A stretch of DNA of 64,000 bases. Source: Didymodactylos carnosus. Lineage: Eukaryota; Rotifera; Eurotatoria; Philodinida; Philodinidae. The position numbers and the translations under genes were made by a program. Numbering within the stretch: the stretch's first letter is position 1; every line of letters begins with the position of its first letter. The DNA lies in assembly GCA_905250885.1 (NCBI GenBank), contig CAJNOQ010000090.1, positions 1 to 64,000 of the forward strand. The letters run 5' to 3'. Below the pieces are notes generated by a model that saw only the letters and a program-made list of their open reading frames with translations, had not been told where the DNA came from and did no database searches. This document shows positions 13,601-24,328 of this stretch, in pieces.

Positions 13601-13791
13601 AATAACTTGTAAAAAATACAAACACGAACATTAAAATCCTAATTGGTCATCAAAAAAAAGAAAAAAAAGAAAGACAAATTGAAAATCCGATTTATTATAT
13701 AATCTCTCTTTTTACTTCTAGTTCATTAGAGAAATCTGGTCGATTATGGCATGAAAGTTATATGGAATTAGTCGAGGGATGCAATGAATAG
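10639..13791 (+). CDS. Cytochrome b5-fused front-end fatty-acid desaturase (delta-5/delta-6 type)
   Basis: Membrane desaturase of the endoplasmic reticulum that inserts a double bond between an existing one and the carboxyl end of polyunsaturated acyl chains, using electrons from its own cytochrome b5 domain. Exons read as 10639-10860, 10929-11117, 11244-11390, 11451-11552, 11598-11672, 11736-11801, 12698-12767, 12834-12907, 12976-13073, 13133-13232, 13295-13374, 13433-13558 and 13722-13791, giving 472 residues (family usually about 440-450). The heme motif HPGG is at 58-61. Histidine boxes are HDFGH (194-198), HYQHH (236-240) and the front-end hallmark QIEHH (404-408), with hydrophobic segments between. 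All metal ligands are present, so it looks functional. The start is the first ATG in frame with the b5 domain. The 896-nt sixth intron is unusually long here. Regioselectivity cannot be read from sequence. A possible poly(A) signal, AATAAA, lies at 14304. Confidence 0.93.
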
Positions 13792-14803
13792 AATCAAAAT
13801 ATTTTGTGCATTTTTTTTGATCTCCACTCAGTTCTTTTACACGTTTGTTCGTCGAAAGATTGTATTTAGCCTTCACCGAATGACTTTCTGTTTTGATATT
13901 ATTCGTTTTGTTGTTGTCTTTATTTGTTCTTGATGTAATAAGTCATTCTCTACTTCAAATTACCGGTTAGCTATTTGTTACCAGCAATTTTTTGTCCTCT
14001 TTTATACCATACTATTTTCTGTCCATATCTGACCATGAGCTTATTAAAGTTTGTTTTTCCACCGCTTTTTTCAAGATCAAACTATTTTCTACTTAAGATT
14101 CTTTTACATTAATTCTTTTTTGCATTGGATAAGTGCTTTTGGGTAGTTAGTATATTTATATATGTGTTTGTTCCATTTTTCAAACAATTGGAGTAAAACA
14201 AAACGACAAGTGTATTTGGATCATTTGTTTGATATATTTATGTAAACAATGTATGTTATGTTATTTATGTATTTTTCTATAATTTTTGCGTTGAATACAA
14301 GACAATAAATACAACAATAGCAGAAAGATAGAGCATGTGTTGATTAATTATATTTGAGATACAGAGCAAATTCATGGATATTTTCGCACATTTTTAGAAG
14401 GTCTGTGAGCCAATGTGAAAAACATATAACATCAGCTATTGTGACACTCAGATGCGAATAATGAAGGAGATGCAGAAAAGCACGACCGTTTCTGCTTGAA
14501 GTGTCAAATGCTTGCCAGGTATTCACATGCAATTCATAAATAAGCAAGTTACATTCACGAGGGAAGTTACTAAAAACGACGTAATTAGTGACTTAGCACA
14601 CCTAAACTATAGAATTGTGGTACCGATATGAAAGGAGAACTATCTGCTTATAACTTAAAATTTATAATCAAATATTTCTTCCATTAATGCTCGTTTAAAT
14701 AAGAGATAATTTTTTATTCACCTCTAAAAATTTCGAAGCATATAGAGGAGAGAAAAGAAGCGAACAGGTTAGTATGAGACCTTTTGAACGAGTAGTTAAC
14801 TCA
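13792..14803. other. Desaturase 3' flank and intergenic DNA
   Basis: AT-rich, with a plausible 3' UTR and AATAAA at 14304-14309. A 67-codon antisense frame at 14344-14547 is unrecognised. No gene is supported. Confidence 0.4.
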
Positions 14804-14917
14804 GCCAGTCGCTAACATTCTGCGCATAATAACGAAGTGTTGTTCTGATTTTGTATCATGTTGTCTCTCACTTGTGCTAGATCCATCAAATATGTGTACA
14901 ATGAAAGGAGTAGTTTC
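14804..14917 (+). repeat. Dispersed repeat, copy 2 (partner at 7605)
   Basis: Direct-orientation match to 7605-7718 beginning CCAGTCGCTAACATTCTG and ending near GTAGTTTC. It is the second copy of the same unclassified repeat, about 180 bp upstream of the methylglyoxal synthase start. Confidence 0.65.
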
Positions 14918-15075
14918 ATTATGTATAAGCTGCTGCTCGACGGACTGAGTCACCCAAACCTATGACCTCTTCAGTCGGTAAGACTTTTTGGAAGAGAGAA
15001 ATCATGTTAGATTTCAATCCTTGATTCTATCCTTCCTATCCTTCCGATCTTTTTCATTTTTTTTGTAATCTCTTA

Positions 15076-15094
15076 TTTTTATGTATTATAGAAA
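15076..15094 (+). promoter_or_regulatory. Splice-acceptor-like site directly before the methylglyoxal synthase ATG
   Basis: A pyrimidine-rich run followed by TTTTTATGTATTATAG ends at 15091, and the ATG follows three bases later. This is either the 3' end of an intron in the 5' UTR or a spliced-leader acceptor. Bdelloid rotifers are known to trans-splice a leader. It supports expression as a eukaryotic gene. Confidence 0.5.
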
Positions 15095-15649
15095 ATGGCG
15101 GATGATCAAAAACAACTATTTAAAATTGACACGCGTAAACGTATAGCACTTGTCGCTCACGATAATAAGAAAATAGAATTGATAGAATGGATAAAGCGAA
15201 ATCGTGAAATATTGAAACAACACGATCTGTGTGCGACTGGGACTACAGGCAAACTAATTGAAAATGAACTCGGACTACCAGTTACAAAATATAAATCTGG
15301 ACCACTAGGAGGTATAAAAATACCGAGTGTGCCATTATATAAATTTTTGAATTTCTTTTAACTTGCAATATACTTTTTTTTATTTACAGGTGATCAGCAA
15401 TTGGGCGCAAAGATCGCTGAAGGTCTCATCGACATATTAATATTTATTTCTGATTCATTAGAACCACAACCACATGATAGTGATGTGAAAGCATTGCTGC
15501 GATTAGCGAATGTTTGGAATATTCCAACAGCTTGTAATTTAGCATCCGCTGATTTTATCTTGACATCACCGTATATGTCATCATCTTATACTCGTGTTGT
15601 TGACTCATTTGAAAATTACTTTAATCGTTCTATTGTCAAGAGACATTGA
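15095..15649 (+). CDS. mgsA: Methylglyoxal synthase (bacterial-type, with a eukaryotic intron)
   Basis: Converts dihydroxyacetone phosphate to methylglyoxal and phosphate, a glycolytic bypass known mainly from bacteria. Exons 15095-15311 and 15390-15649 encode 158 residues (E. coli enzyme 152). The alignment with E. coli MgsA is clear end to end. VAHD lies at 20-23, the phosphate-binding ATGTTG at 47-52, and SGPLGGDQQ carries the catalytic Asp at 74 (E. coli D71). [19 protein letters not shown] carries His101 and Asp104 (E. coli H98 and D101). The 78-nt GT-AG intron splits the second Gly codon of GGDQQ. Codon use matches the AT-rich neighbours, so it has been resident for a long time. Flanking genes are animal genes. 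Animals generally lack this enzyme, so horizontal acquisition from bacteria is inferred. Confidence 0.95.
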
Positions 15650-15770
15650 TATACAACATAGCAGTTCTCAAGAACCTTATAACATTTATTTCCGCTATAT
15701 AGGCCATATCGACGCCATTAAGAGTTAGTTTCTGATAGTTTTAGACATGTTAGCCAATGGCCCATTTCAA

Positions 15771-16426
15771 ATTTGATTTCTGAATAAGTCATTTTGTTGA
15801 TCACTAAGTTAATATGAACACCTGAGATATGGACGCTGCCTTTCCTTAAAAAGTTATATCAGTAATAAAATTTCGACTAAAAAACACTCAAAATATGCTT
15901 ACTTTTCAACAAAAACCTTTCTCAACAATTCTTTGGTCTCTAAAGAAGCTTTTGGTATGAATAAAACAGAGGAGGCGGTGAATTACAAGTATTAGACACC
16001 ACCAAGTTATGGCTGAAAAGCACTGCGAAAGTTCTGAATCTAAGTTAAGGACGCGAATTTTTCTTTAAAGAGTCAAATAAGAATTTTTTGAGTTTTGGTA
16101 AAAATATATTTTATATATTTGGGTATTTTCCGTAAAATCTGGATCGGAAGAAAAATTCACATCTTTAACTTAGATTAAGCACTCTCCCAGTGCTTTTCAA
16201 CCAAATCTTGATGGTGTCTAATACTTGCAATTCATTACCTTCATACCAAAAGCTTCTTTAGAGATCAAGGGATTGTTGAGAAAGATTTTTGTCGCAAGTA
16301 AACATATTCTGAGTGTTTTTAGTCGTAATTTTATTACTGATATAACTTTTTAAGGAAAGAACTAGCAGCGTCCATATCTCAGGTTTTCATATTAACTTAA
16401 TGATCAACAGAATTCAGGAGTCAAAT
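15771..16426. repeat. Large palindromic element just downstream of methylglyoxal synthase
   Basis: The left arm (about 15771-16065) and right arm (about 16150-16426) are reverse complements over nearly 280 bp with few mismatches. Paired landmarks are ATATGGACGCTGC against GCAGCGTCCATAT and AAGAAGCTTTTGGTATGA against TCATACCAAAAGCTTCTT. The spacer is about 85 bp. It is noncoding, the shape of a foldback transposon or long-TIR MITE. Confidence 0.8.
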
Positions 16427-17206
16427 ATGTTTTCTACTTTACTATTAACATAAATAAAATTCGACTTTTCGAAGAGTAATTTACGCACCATCACTGGGAG
16501 TACAAATTGATGTATCGAGTGGTTTATACTACTAATCAGTAATGGAATCCCTTTTTTTGCTTATAATCTCATCACACTTAGCCATATAGTACTGGTATTG
16601 AAAACATTTTATGTTTTTTATTCAACTTGCATTCGAATGGTGAATGTAGATACAAACTATACATAAAAGTCTTACGGCATCTATACGATTTTTGACAACA
16701 GAAAATAAGCGCGATTACAAGGAAATAAACAGAGTTTCAATATCCTTCATAAATGCTAGAGTTAGCGTAGACTATTTTGTATAAAAAGTGGTCGAATTTT
16801 TAAAGATTGTTATCAAATTTTTTACTCGATAATTTTCTAACCATTCGTGAGAAATAACTGCTTTTGTTGCCGTTGTTAGAACTTACCCGTTGTTTCCTTT
16901 TGGCTCCAAATAGGAGCTCCAAGAAGAGAAACAGAACGCTACAATACCAGCAAAGATAAATAGTAGATCCTTTCAAAAAATGTCTTAATTTTGACCGGAC
17001 GATATGAAATCAAAAGTTTTAAGAAGAATCTTTGCTTTGCTCTTATAATGTTTACAACTCATATTCGACTATATTCAAACTGTTACGGCAAGGAAGAGGA
17101 AACGGTGGATGTTCTGAAGCGAGTGTGAAATATGATGTATTGTATAGCTAGCACAGGGGAACCACATCATCAATATCAATTCAACACTATCAGATAAAAC
17201 AGTTAC
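16427..17206. other. Intergenic stretch, nothing recognised
   Basis: No gene, RNA or clear repeat is visible. Composition shifts from AT-rich to GC-richer close to 17200, where the degenerate peptidase-like gene begins. Confidence 0.4.
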
Positions 17207-17766
17207 TTGTTTCGTACAGATCTCCGTCTATTGTGGTTTTGGCGTAATTCGTCAAATCGTCTGCTGCGTGGCGCACGTCACGTACACGATTTGAATCCGA
17301 CGTTATGGCACAAACGTAACGACTGTTTCTTTCGTGATCTTGATATTCGGCCCATTCGTCAGACAGGATCTGCCTGTGTATCGAGGACACTTGCAATGCT
17401 GACGGGAAAGGTACCTGAAGATTTTCAAGGCAAAATGAACACATAAGACCCGTCGTCGTGGTTACAAGTGCTATATCCATACGGAATGAAGCTAGCTTAT
17501 TGTCCTTCAGACGTGCGCAAACTCAAGTTCTACAGGAATAAGCTTATTGCTATAGATGATCCCATTACTCTGAGCTATTACATATTCTCGGTGATCCAGA
17601 CAGTGCAGGCTGGATAACTGGCTCCCATATTATCATTTTGCATCGGAATAAGATTATTGATCCGGCAACAGGAACAGCGACAACAGCACTCGAGCACTAC
17701 TGCAACGGCCACCATACAAAGAGAATTTTTCGCGTAGTACCCTCGGATCACGTCTGTGGGCTCTAA
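17207..17766 (+). pseudogene. Degenerate C39-peptidase-like gene, possibly of bacterial origin
   Basis: The block is visibly GC-richer than its flanks. Conceptual peptides on the plus strand read IRQTGSACVSRTLAMLTG (about 17345-17410), then LAYCPSDVRKLKFYRNKLIA, then GSHIIILHRNKIIDPATG (about 17610-17670), ending VVPSDHVCGL. The order Q...C, then H, then DPATG matches the active-site layout of C39-like papain-fold peptidases. There is no ATG at the left end, one in-frame stop near 17445 and a frame change near 17580, so it is almost certainly dead or only a fragment. No intron is evident. The C39 call is by eye; an unrelated bacterial hypothetical protein is the alternative. Confidence 0.45.
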
Positions 17767-18687
17767 GTAACCAAAACAAACCTGTGCTACACCTTTAAAC
17801 AAGAAAAAAAATCATCTGTGTTAAAAGTTTTTTTTGCAACGTCATGAGCGATGACAAATAGTTAGCAAACTATTTGACGTTACTGTCCGTTTAAACAGAA
17901 CTTAGAAACAGTAATGTTTCGTGCTGAAAACATTATTAGGAACATTTGTAAGTTAGGACTGTTCGCTGCCAAGAATTAGCTTCCATGTTTTTCGTTTGTT
18001 TTAGAAACCAATTGGATATAATTAAAATTGATATTGGTATTTATAGAACTCTGTTTCATTCTTTTCTCGTTCCTCAGTTAAAAATCTTTTTTCTCTCACT
18101 TTTTCTTCACATTAATATAATTTGTTTGTTCTGTATTTATTAAATATATAGCTTCTTTTTGTATTTATGTATAAACGGTTGTTTTTTGTTATCTTGTAAA
18201 GTAGAGAAAAGAAAGATGTTAAATTTTGTATATTGTGTAAATGTTCTTTTCTTGTTATTTATTGAGCTCAAAAGAAAAAAGATATTTTAGTCAGATGATT
18301 TTTGATAGAGCTATTTATTTAATAATTTATTTATTTGATCTCTTATTTATTAAAAAGCTTGTTTATTTAATCTCTGTTCTCTATAAATAATGTACCACTT
18401 CAAAAAGGCAACCATTAATAAAGTTTAGCTGCTCTCTTATTATATAAATTATGGAATACTTAGATACTAATATAGACAAGATATCCTTGAAGAGCTTCAC
18501 TGGATAAACTGTTGTTTGAAAATCTTGTTTTTACGAGCAACATTAATCTGAAAAATTGAATTTCTCCGAAGACAAAAGGCTTCGATATAAACCACTAAAC
18601 ATCACACTGTTCCTCTGGAGGAACGCCGAATTTTAGGAATCTCAGCCGATTTTTATTCCTCATTTTAGATGTTTGTGAAAATTTTCA
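17767..18687. other. AT-rich intergenic DNA before the sorting nexin
   Basis: From about 18060 to 18370 there are TATTTATT-like low-complexity runs. No gene is recognised, and no TATA box is obvious before 18688. Confidence 0.4.
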
Positions 18688-21600
18688 ATGAAAATGTTGC
18701 TCAGTTATGTTCGATTATTTATTGTTTTTCTACATCGTAACCTTGTTCGTTATTCAATATTACAACAATATTTAATCTTGTCATTATTAACTCTTCTAAT
18801 TTTATACCTACTTCGTTTATGGATTACTATTTTTCTACTATTACCAATAACAACATTCGTTACATATTATTTTACAAACAAACTCACTCAAACAGATAAC
18901 AGTGATAATAAAAAGAATCAAAAACAACAGCACCACCAAAGATTATGGTCAACAAATTATTTATACGATTTTATTGTTCATGCGAGCATACCATTTATTC
19001 GTCGTACAACGTTTGCTACTGCTGAAAAGTTAACAACAGCAGTAAACACTAGAGATGAAAATGAACACATTGTAAGTTGTATTTTCGATGATGAAATGTT
19101 AATGGATTTCTACTCCTTTATTTCGTCATTTAGAATCTTGAGGAAAGTTTATCACCATCAACGATTTTGTCAATGAAATATTCTGTCAATTCCAATAATG
19201 ACAAAGCAATTTATTATTTACTTCAAAAGGAATGTGATACTTATATTCGCACAATCATCGAAAGATACGTGAACGCCTGGTATTACCCATTAATCTCCAC
19301 GGATCAAGAATTTCCACAAGGTTTACAAATTCTATTAAATATTCTGTTAAATCGCATATCGGATCGTCTCAAACAACTGAATTATTATCAGTTGACAACA
19401 AATTTATTCAGTCTTCAACAAATACATATGAATCAATATTTAGAAACGTTAGTATCATATCGTAAACTAATGAAAACAAATCGAACAACAACAAAGAATA
19501 GAACATTCATCAATGAATTTGGCGAACTTCATATTGCCATGAAAAATCAACAAATTTATTTAAAAGCAATTGTTGAATTATTATTTACTGAATATCTGCC
19601 TGAAACATTTTTGGCTTATTCAAGTTCAGCTTGTCGTGAATTTCTACAGCAAATTATTGTTAATTGTATTCTAATGCCCGTCATTGATACTATGTCGAAA
19701 CCACAAAGATTATATGATTTTATTGTTTTACTTTGGGGTAAAGATATGCAGAAGGGCGATAATAAAGGCGAGCAAAATCAGAGAAAATCAGAGAACGCAG
19801 AAGAACATCTACTGTTAAAGAAAGATGCGGAGGACGATGAATATTCATCAACAAATGAATTATTTCAAAGTTTACCTTTATACCAAGATGATGATGCTAA
19901 TAGGCTTATATCTGATGCGGTTACCGACGATAATTATACTCCGACAATTGATGATGCTCGACGACTATCAACATTGGAAAAGATTATTTATGCCGTGGAG
20001 ATCATAGCAGCTGAAAAAGTCTATAATCCAATATCTGGTGCTGCTTTTACTGTGTATGTGATTCACGTAGGTAATTGAACACTTGTATTCAAAGGAATTT
20101 CATTTCTTGCTTTTTTTTTTTGTTCTTGTAGTGTGAAACAAAATCTCCATTTGGTGGTGCAACAATTCATAGTTATGCTGTTCGTCGTCGTTTTCGCGAA
20201 TTTCTTAATCTTCAAAAACGATTATTAAATAATCCATTAACTGCTGGTCATGCACATGGTAATGATATACTTTTTCTTCCCTTGTCCGATGTGTTTATTC
20301 TATTTCTGTCCTTTTTTTAGTTTTACGTGGTCCGCAGAACAGTCTTTCATTATCAATGAGAAATATGAGTCCAGAACTGGTTCACAAACGAAAAATTCTG
20401 CTTGATCAATACTTAAAAGTAATTTGAAATCTTGCTTCGATGATAGATCTATTCATTCTTTCTATGTTTAGACAATTATTACAAATGAAATATTAAATTG
20501 TTCACATGATGTTTTGGAATTTTTTGCTTATAATTCTGATGTTAATGTATTGTATGATTCTCTTACAACTAATAAATTACCTGTACCTCGCGTTGATAAG
20601 GTAATATTTATGGATATGCTCTCTTCTGTTTTTTCTCTAATAACATGCGCATGTCTTCGTTCTAGGTATTATTTCGAACAATTTCTGGCATGTTTGATAA
20701 AATTCCTGGAAAACTTAATAATTTAATACCGAAAAAAGAACTGATACCAAAAGAAATATTTCAGTTAAATTTATCTATTGACTATACTTCTGTACGTAAT
20801 TGATTAATTAGCTGGTACGAAAGTTTGAATTTTTTGACAAATTTTCTCCTTTACTTCTAGGTTTCACCAGTCATTCAACAATGTCAGTCATTTATTCGTC
20901 AGTATACACTTAAAAACTTATTTTATACTTCGCCGCTTAATACGTCAGATGAGCAATTACTTAAAACTTTGTTAACTAATATAGAATCAACCAGCTTGTC
21001 AATCAAAACAAAATATAAGACTGGCAAGTACATATCTTGTTTTTCCAATAAGCAAATAAGTCATTTGAGTGAAAAATACGTAAAACTTATATTGTAGAAC
21101 AACCATTACCATTAACAAACTCTCTATTAAATTTACTCTATACAAGTTTACATTCACGTGAAGCATTTATTAGTCTTGAATCTGTACATACTACTATTTA
21201 TATAGTTTTTGGTCGTTTTATAGAACGGTATGTTACTGTTTCTTTCTCGGGCTCGTTTGACTCTCTCTCTTTTTTTTAGATTTCTGACTGATTTAGTTGA
21301 TGAATTAACATCTCAGGAATATGTTTTACTTTATTTGAAAAATTTACGTAGTGATGTATTATGGCCTGATAATGAGACAGATTCTTCATCCTCAACACAA
21401 TCAAAAAATGGAAAACATACAGCTTATGATGTTTGTTTTAATAAAATTCCAGGTACGTATGAATGTTTTACATAATTCTCATTTTTATTTTCGTTAATCA
21501 GGCATATTTCAGGAGAGAAGAAGGATGTTTCATATGTCTGTGCTTGTATAACTCTCTGTTCCTTTCATTTTTCTAGGTTTCTTTCGTCAGATTATTGGTC

Positions 21601-21835
21601 CCGAACACATTCGTCGAATTATAATTAATTTTTTACAGTGTATGAGTTACGAAGAATTAAATCGGTAAGTGTACATTGTTTTCTCTTTCACGATGTTAGG
21701 ATTCGATATTTAATGTTTTTTAGACATTTTGTTTATACATTATTGGATGCATTTATTGAAGAACTTTTACCAAATATTTCATCAAAAGATTTCGTATTGA
21801 AATATGTACAATTACATTCGTCATCATCCTCTTAA
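18688..21835 (+). CDS. SNX19-like sorting nexin (TM-PXA-PX-Nexin_C)
   Basis: Membrane-anchored sorting nexin that tethers or sorts endosomal/ER membranes through phosphoinositide binding. Exons: 18688-19071, 19134-20066, 20132-20258, 20321-20418, 20472-20600, 20666-20791, 20861-21023, 21098-21227, 21280-21452, 21577-21664 and 21724-21835, giving 820 residues. A hydrophobic hairpin lies at about 25-62, a PXA domain at about 130-375, an acidic linker at about 375-415, a PX domain at about 418-545 with the signature YAVRRRFREFL, and a C-terminal Nexin_C domain at about 640-785. No RGS domain lies between PXA and PX, which points to SNX19 rather than SNX13, SNX14 or SNX25. The intron at 21024-21097 has a GC donor (G|GCAAGT), the only choice that keeps frame. 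Exon borders were set by frame continuity. Confidence 0.88.
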
Positions 21836-23249
21836 TTTATTTTTCTTCAAAAAACATATTTTTAGTTTGTCTTCCATCTTTCTTCTGAGCATAACCAAAT
21901 ACTAGATATTTATTCAGTTGAACTTTTTAATTTTCGTAAATTTATTTTTTCGTTGTGTACCGGTGATTTTAAACGATAAAAAATGTGTTGCATTTAATTT
22001 TGTCTATCAGCGTGTATTTATTTATTAGCATTCCATTTTTTTGTAAATTCTATAATGTTTTTGATAATTATGTACTTGGCGAAATATATATTATTATTCT
22101 GGCTCCGAAATACTACTACTTTCTGGATGTTTCAAACAGGAGACACTTTCTCGGAAGACGGTTAAGTCAATTGGCATTTTGTAACAATAGAAACAAAAAT
22201 GCGAAAGCCAAGGTATTTGGATTACTCTTGTCTTGAATAATCAATTAAACAACCTTTAATCCTCTTCTACAAAAATACACATGAGCCATCACATCAATAT
22301 GTAAATGTGGTTGAAATTAATGTAATTAATCTATGTCCAAGATCTTTATACTTTGATACAAGATAAATGTGCAGGATATCTCTTCAATGGATTATGACGA
22401 TGAATACGAGAACAAGAAAAAGAAAACTTAGATTATGGCAAGTAAAGAAGAAATAAAGATAAATAAATGTAAAATAATAATCGATATTTTATTTTTCAAT
22501 TCATTTATTGTTATCGAATCATCATTAACTAGAACAGACGAACGTCTGCACGCATGTGTCCTGTAAAAATATGACAAATGTTCTTTTCTGGTTGTAGTTT
22601 TATATAATTCTCTTTAGTCACAAAACATCTGTTACAATATGTGTATTCTGGCATCATATATTTAAATCTTAACACTATATTACGACAAAAAAGATGGAAG
22701 AAGTCGTAGGAAATAGTTGTATCATGAAATCTTTTTTAGAGACTTTATTATTAAAACACTTGCATGTTTATTTTTGAACTGTTGTTTAATTATTGTTTTG
22801 TAATCTCCTTCAAGTGTATTTTCTCTCTTTTTTATATACATGTTACAGACACTATAGTCGTGATATTTAGAATTACATATAGAGCGACACGAACTAACAA
22901 AAGCAAATGAACAATAATGAATCAACAACAAGCTCTATATCATCATCATCTACCACCGCAACAATTGAATCAATAACAGCGACAGTAGCAAGTAATCAAG
23001 ATAATTTATGAGCAGAAATAATAACCGATGATAATGATGTTGTAGTTAGACGACAACAATAACAACAACATCGTTAGCATCATCATAATTCTGGACGAAG
23101 AACGTACGTAAATACTTGTAGTTGTTTTGCCTTCTCTTTATTAACTACAGTATAGTATTGGAACGAAAATTATTTTTCCTTTTTGTTGTAATGAAGTGCC
23201 AACAAGAAAAAAAGACTGTGTTATCACAATAGGCACTATAACCTTTTAA
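21836..23249. other. Intergenic DNA with a possible degenerate exon
   Basis: Mostly AT-rich. At 22908-23110 a Ser/Thr/Gln-rich frame starts MNNNESTTSSISSSSTT, contains internal stops, and is followed by a donor-like C|GTACGT near 23102. It could be the remains of a low-complexity N-terminal exon or just repetitive ACA/TCA triplets. No other coding signal is seen. Confidence 0.35.
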
Positions 23250-23469
23250 CCCTTTAAGTCCCATAGCTGATTATGCAAAGCTAATATGAAACTCGTATGT
23301 CTCTCTTTACGCTTGATGAAAAACTTTTTTCATATTAGCTAGCTTATAGTGTCAGCTTACGTTGGAACAAAATCCGTTTTTTTGATCCGATGTTTGATCC
23401 GTCATCTTGCTGTAGTGATTCTACGATATTCGTTAATGTCCATTCCAGTGGATACGGGGATTTAAAGAG
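23250..23469. mobile_element. piggyBac-like MITE flanked by TTAA
   Basis: TTAA at 23246-23249 is followed by CCCTTTAAGTCCC. The other end, read in reverse complement, is CTCTTTAAATCCCC and is followed by TTAA at 23470-23473. TTAA target sites with CCYT-type termini are the hallmark of piggyBac-group elements. At about 220 bp it has no coding capacity. The inverted repeat is only about 13 bp with two mismatches, so the call is moderate. Confidence 0.5.
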
Positions 23470-23694
23470 TTAAATTATGTTAAGCCTTCCTTTTTGCTTA
23501 GAAACAGCCATCATCACAAGGTTGTCAGAAGAGAAATTTTCTGTGTATTCCTGCCTCTCTCACCAACACCTTATTACGGCGACAGACAGATATATAAAAA
23601 AAATAATTCAGTGGTATCTACCATTCGTTCCTTGAATATGTCTAGCATATGACGTTATGTGTGTTTTTCTATTTATAATTTTAATCTGTTGAGT

Positions 23695-23772
23695 TGGGTT
23701 ACCCTCGTTTCGTCCCGTCTCATTTGGTCCCATACTTGTTTCGTCCTCTCTCGTTTCGTCCCGTTTATTTTC
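23695..23772. repeat. TTTCGTCC(CG)TCTC minisatellite
   Basis: Several imperfect tandem copies of a unit like CTCGTTTCGTCC. It is low-complexity, and the open frame read through it on the minus strand is an artefact of the repeat. Confidence 0.5.
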
Positions 23773-23904
23773 TATCATTCTGCTCATTTTATAACTATTC
23801 ATTTTTTTCTATCACCTGTATACTAATCAATATTAATATAATTAATTAAGATAATGTAAGAAATTGATACATGACTTTATAAGTTACATTTATTATTTTA
23901 TTTA

Positions 23905-24205
23905 CGAGTTACAATGAAACAGGTAATATTACAGTATTAACACATGTGTCACATTTAATTGCAAGTTCAGTTCCAGACAAAGTACCATTTTCGTATCTTT
24001 TAAAATATTCCTTCAATTTCAATATTCAAATTCAATACACGTTATACATAATCTTTCACACAAATAGTCAAACGGGAGAAAGTCTACAACAAGTGGGATA
24101 AAAGGTTAAAAGATATGAAAATGGTACTTCGTCTGGAACTGAACTTGCAATTAAATGTGACAAATGTGTTAATACTGTAATATTACCTGTTTCATTGTAA
24201 CTTGC
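23905..24205. repeat. Palindromic MITE-like element
   Basis: GAGTTACAATGAAACAGGTAATATTACAG-type left arm (from 23905) is mirrored by a right arm ending ATTACCTGTTTCATTGTAACTTG at 24205. The arms are about 112 bp and nearly identical, with a roughly 80-bp spacer, so this is a young copy. Noncoding. Confidence 0.8.
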
Positions 24206-24328
24206 TAAACTTTTGGAAGTACCCCTCGCCAAAATAGAAAATCTTCTTGGTTATCGAGTGTGCTGAATACGAAAAAGCACTTTTCAGAAACTCAAAAGCA
24301 GCTTTATTTTTTTCCGGTGATATGTTAC

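Noticed and set aside
17190-17802. Minus-strand frames (96 and 74 codons) over the C39-like block
   Set aside because: The plus strand carries the ordered peptidase-like motifs. The minus frames are shadows of the GC-rich block.
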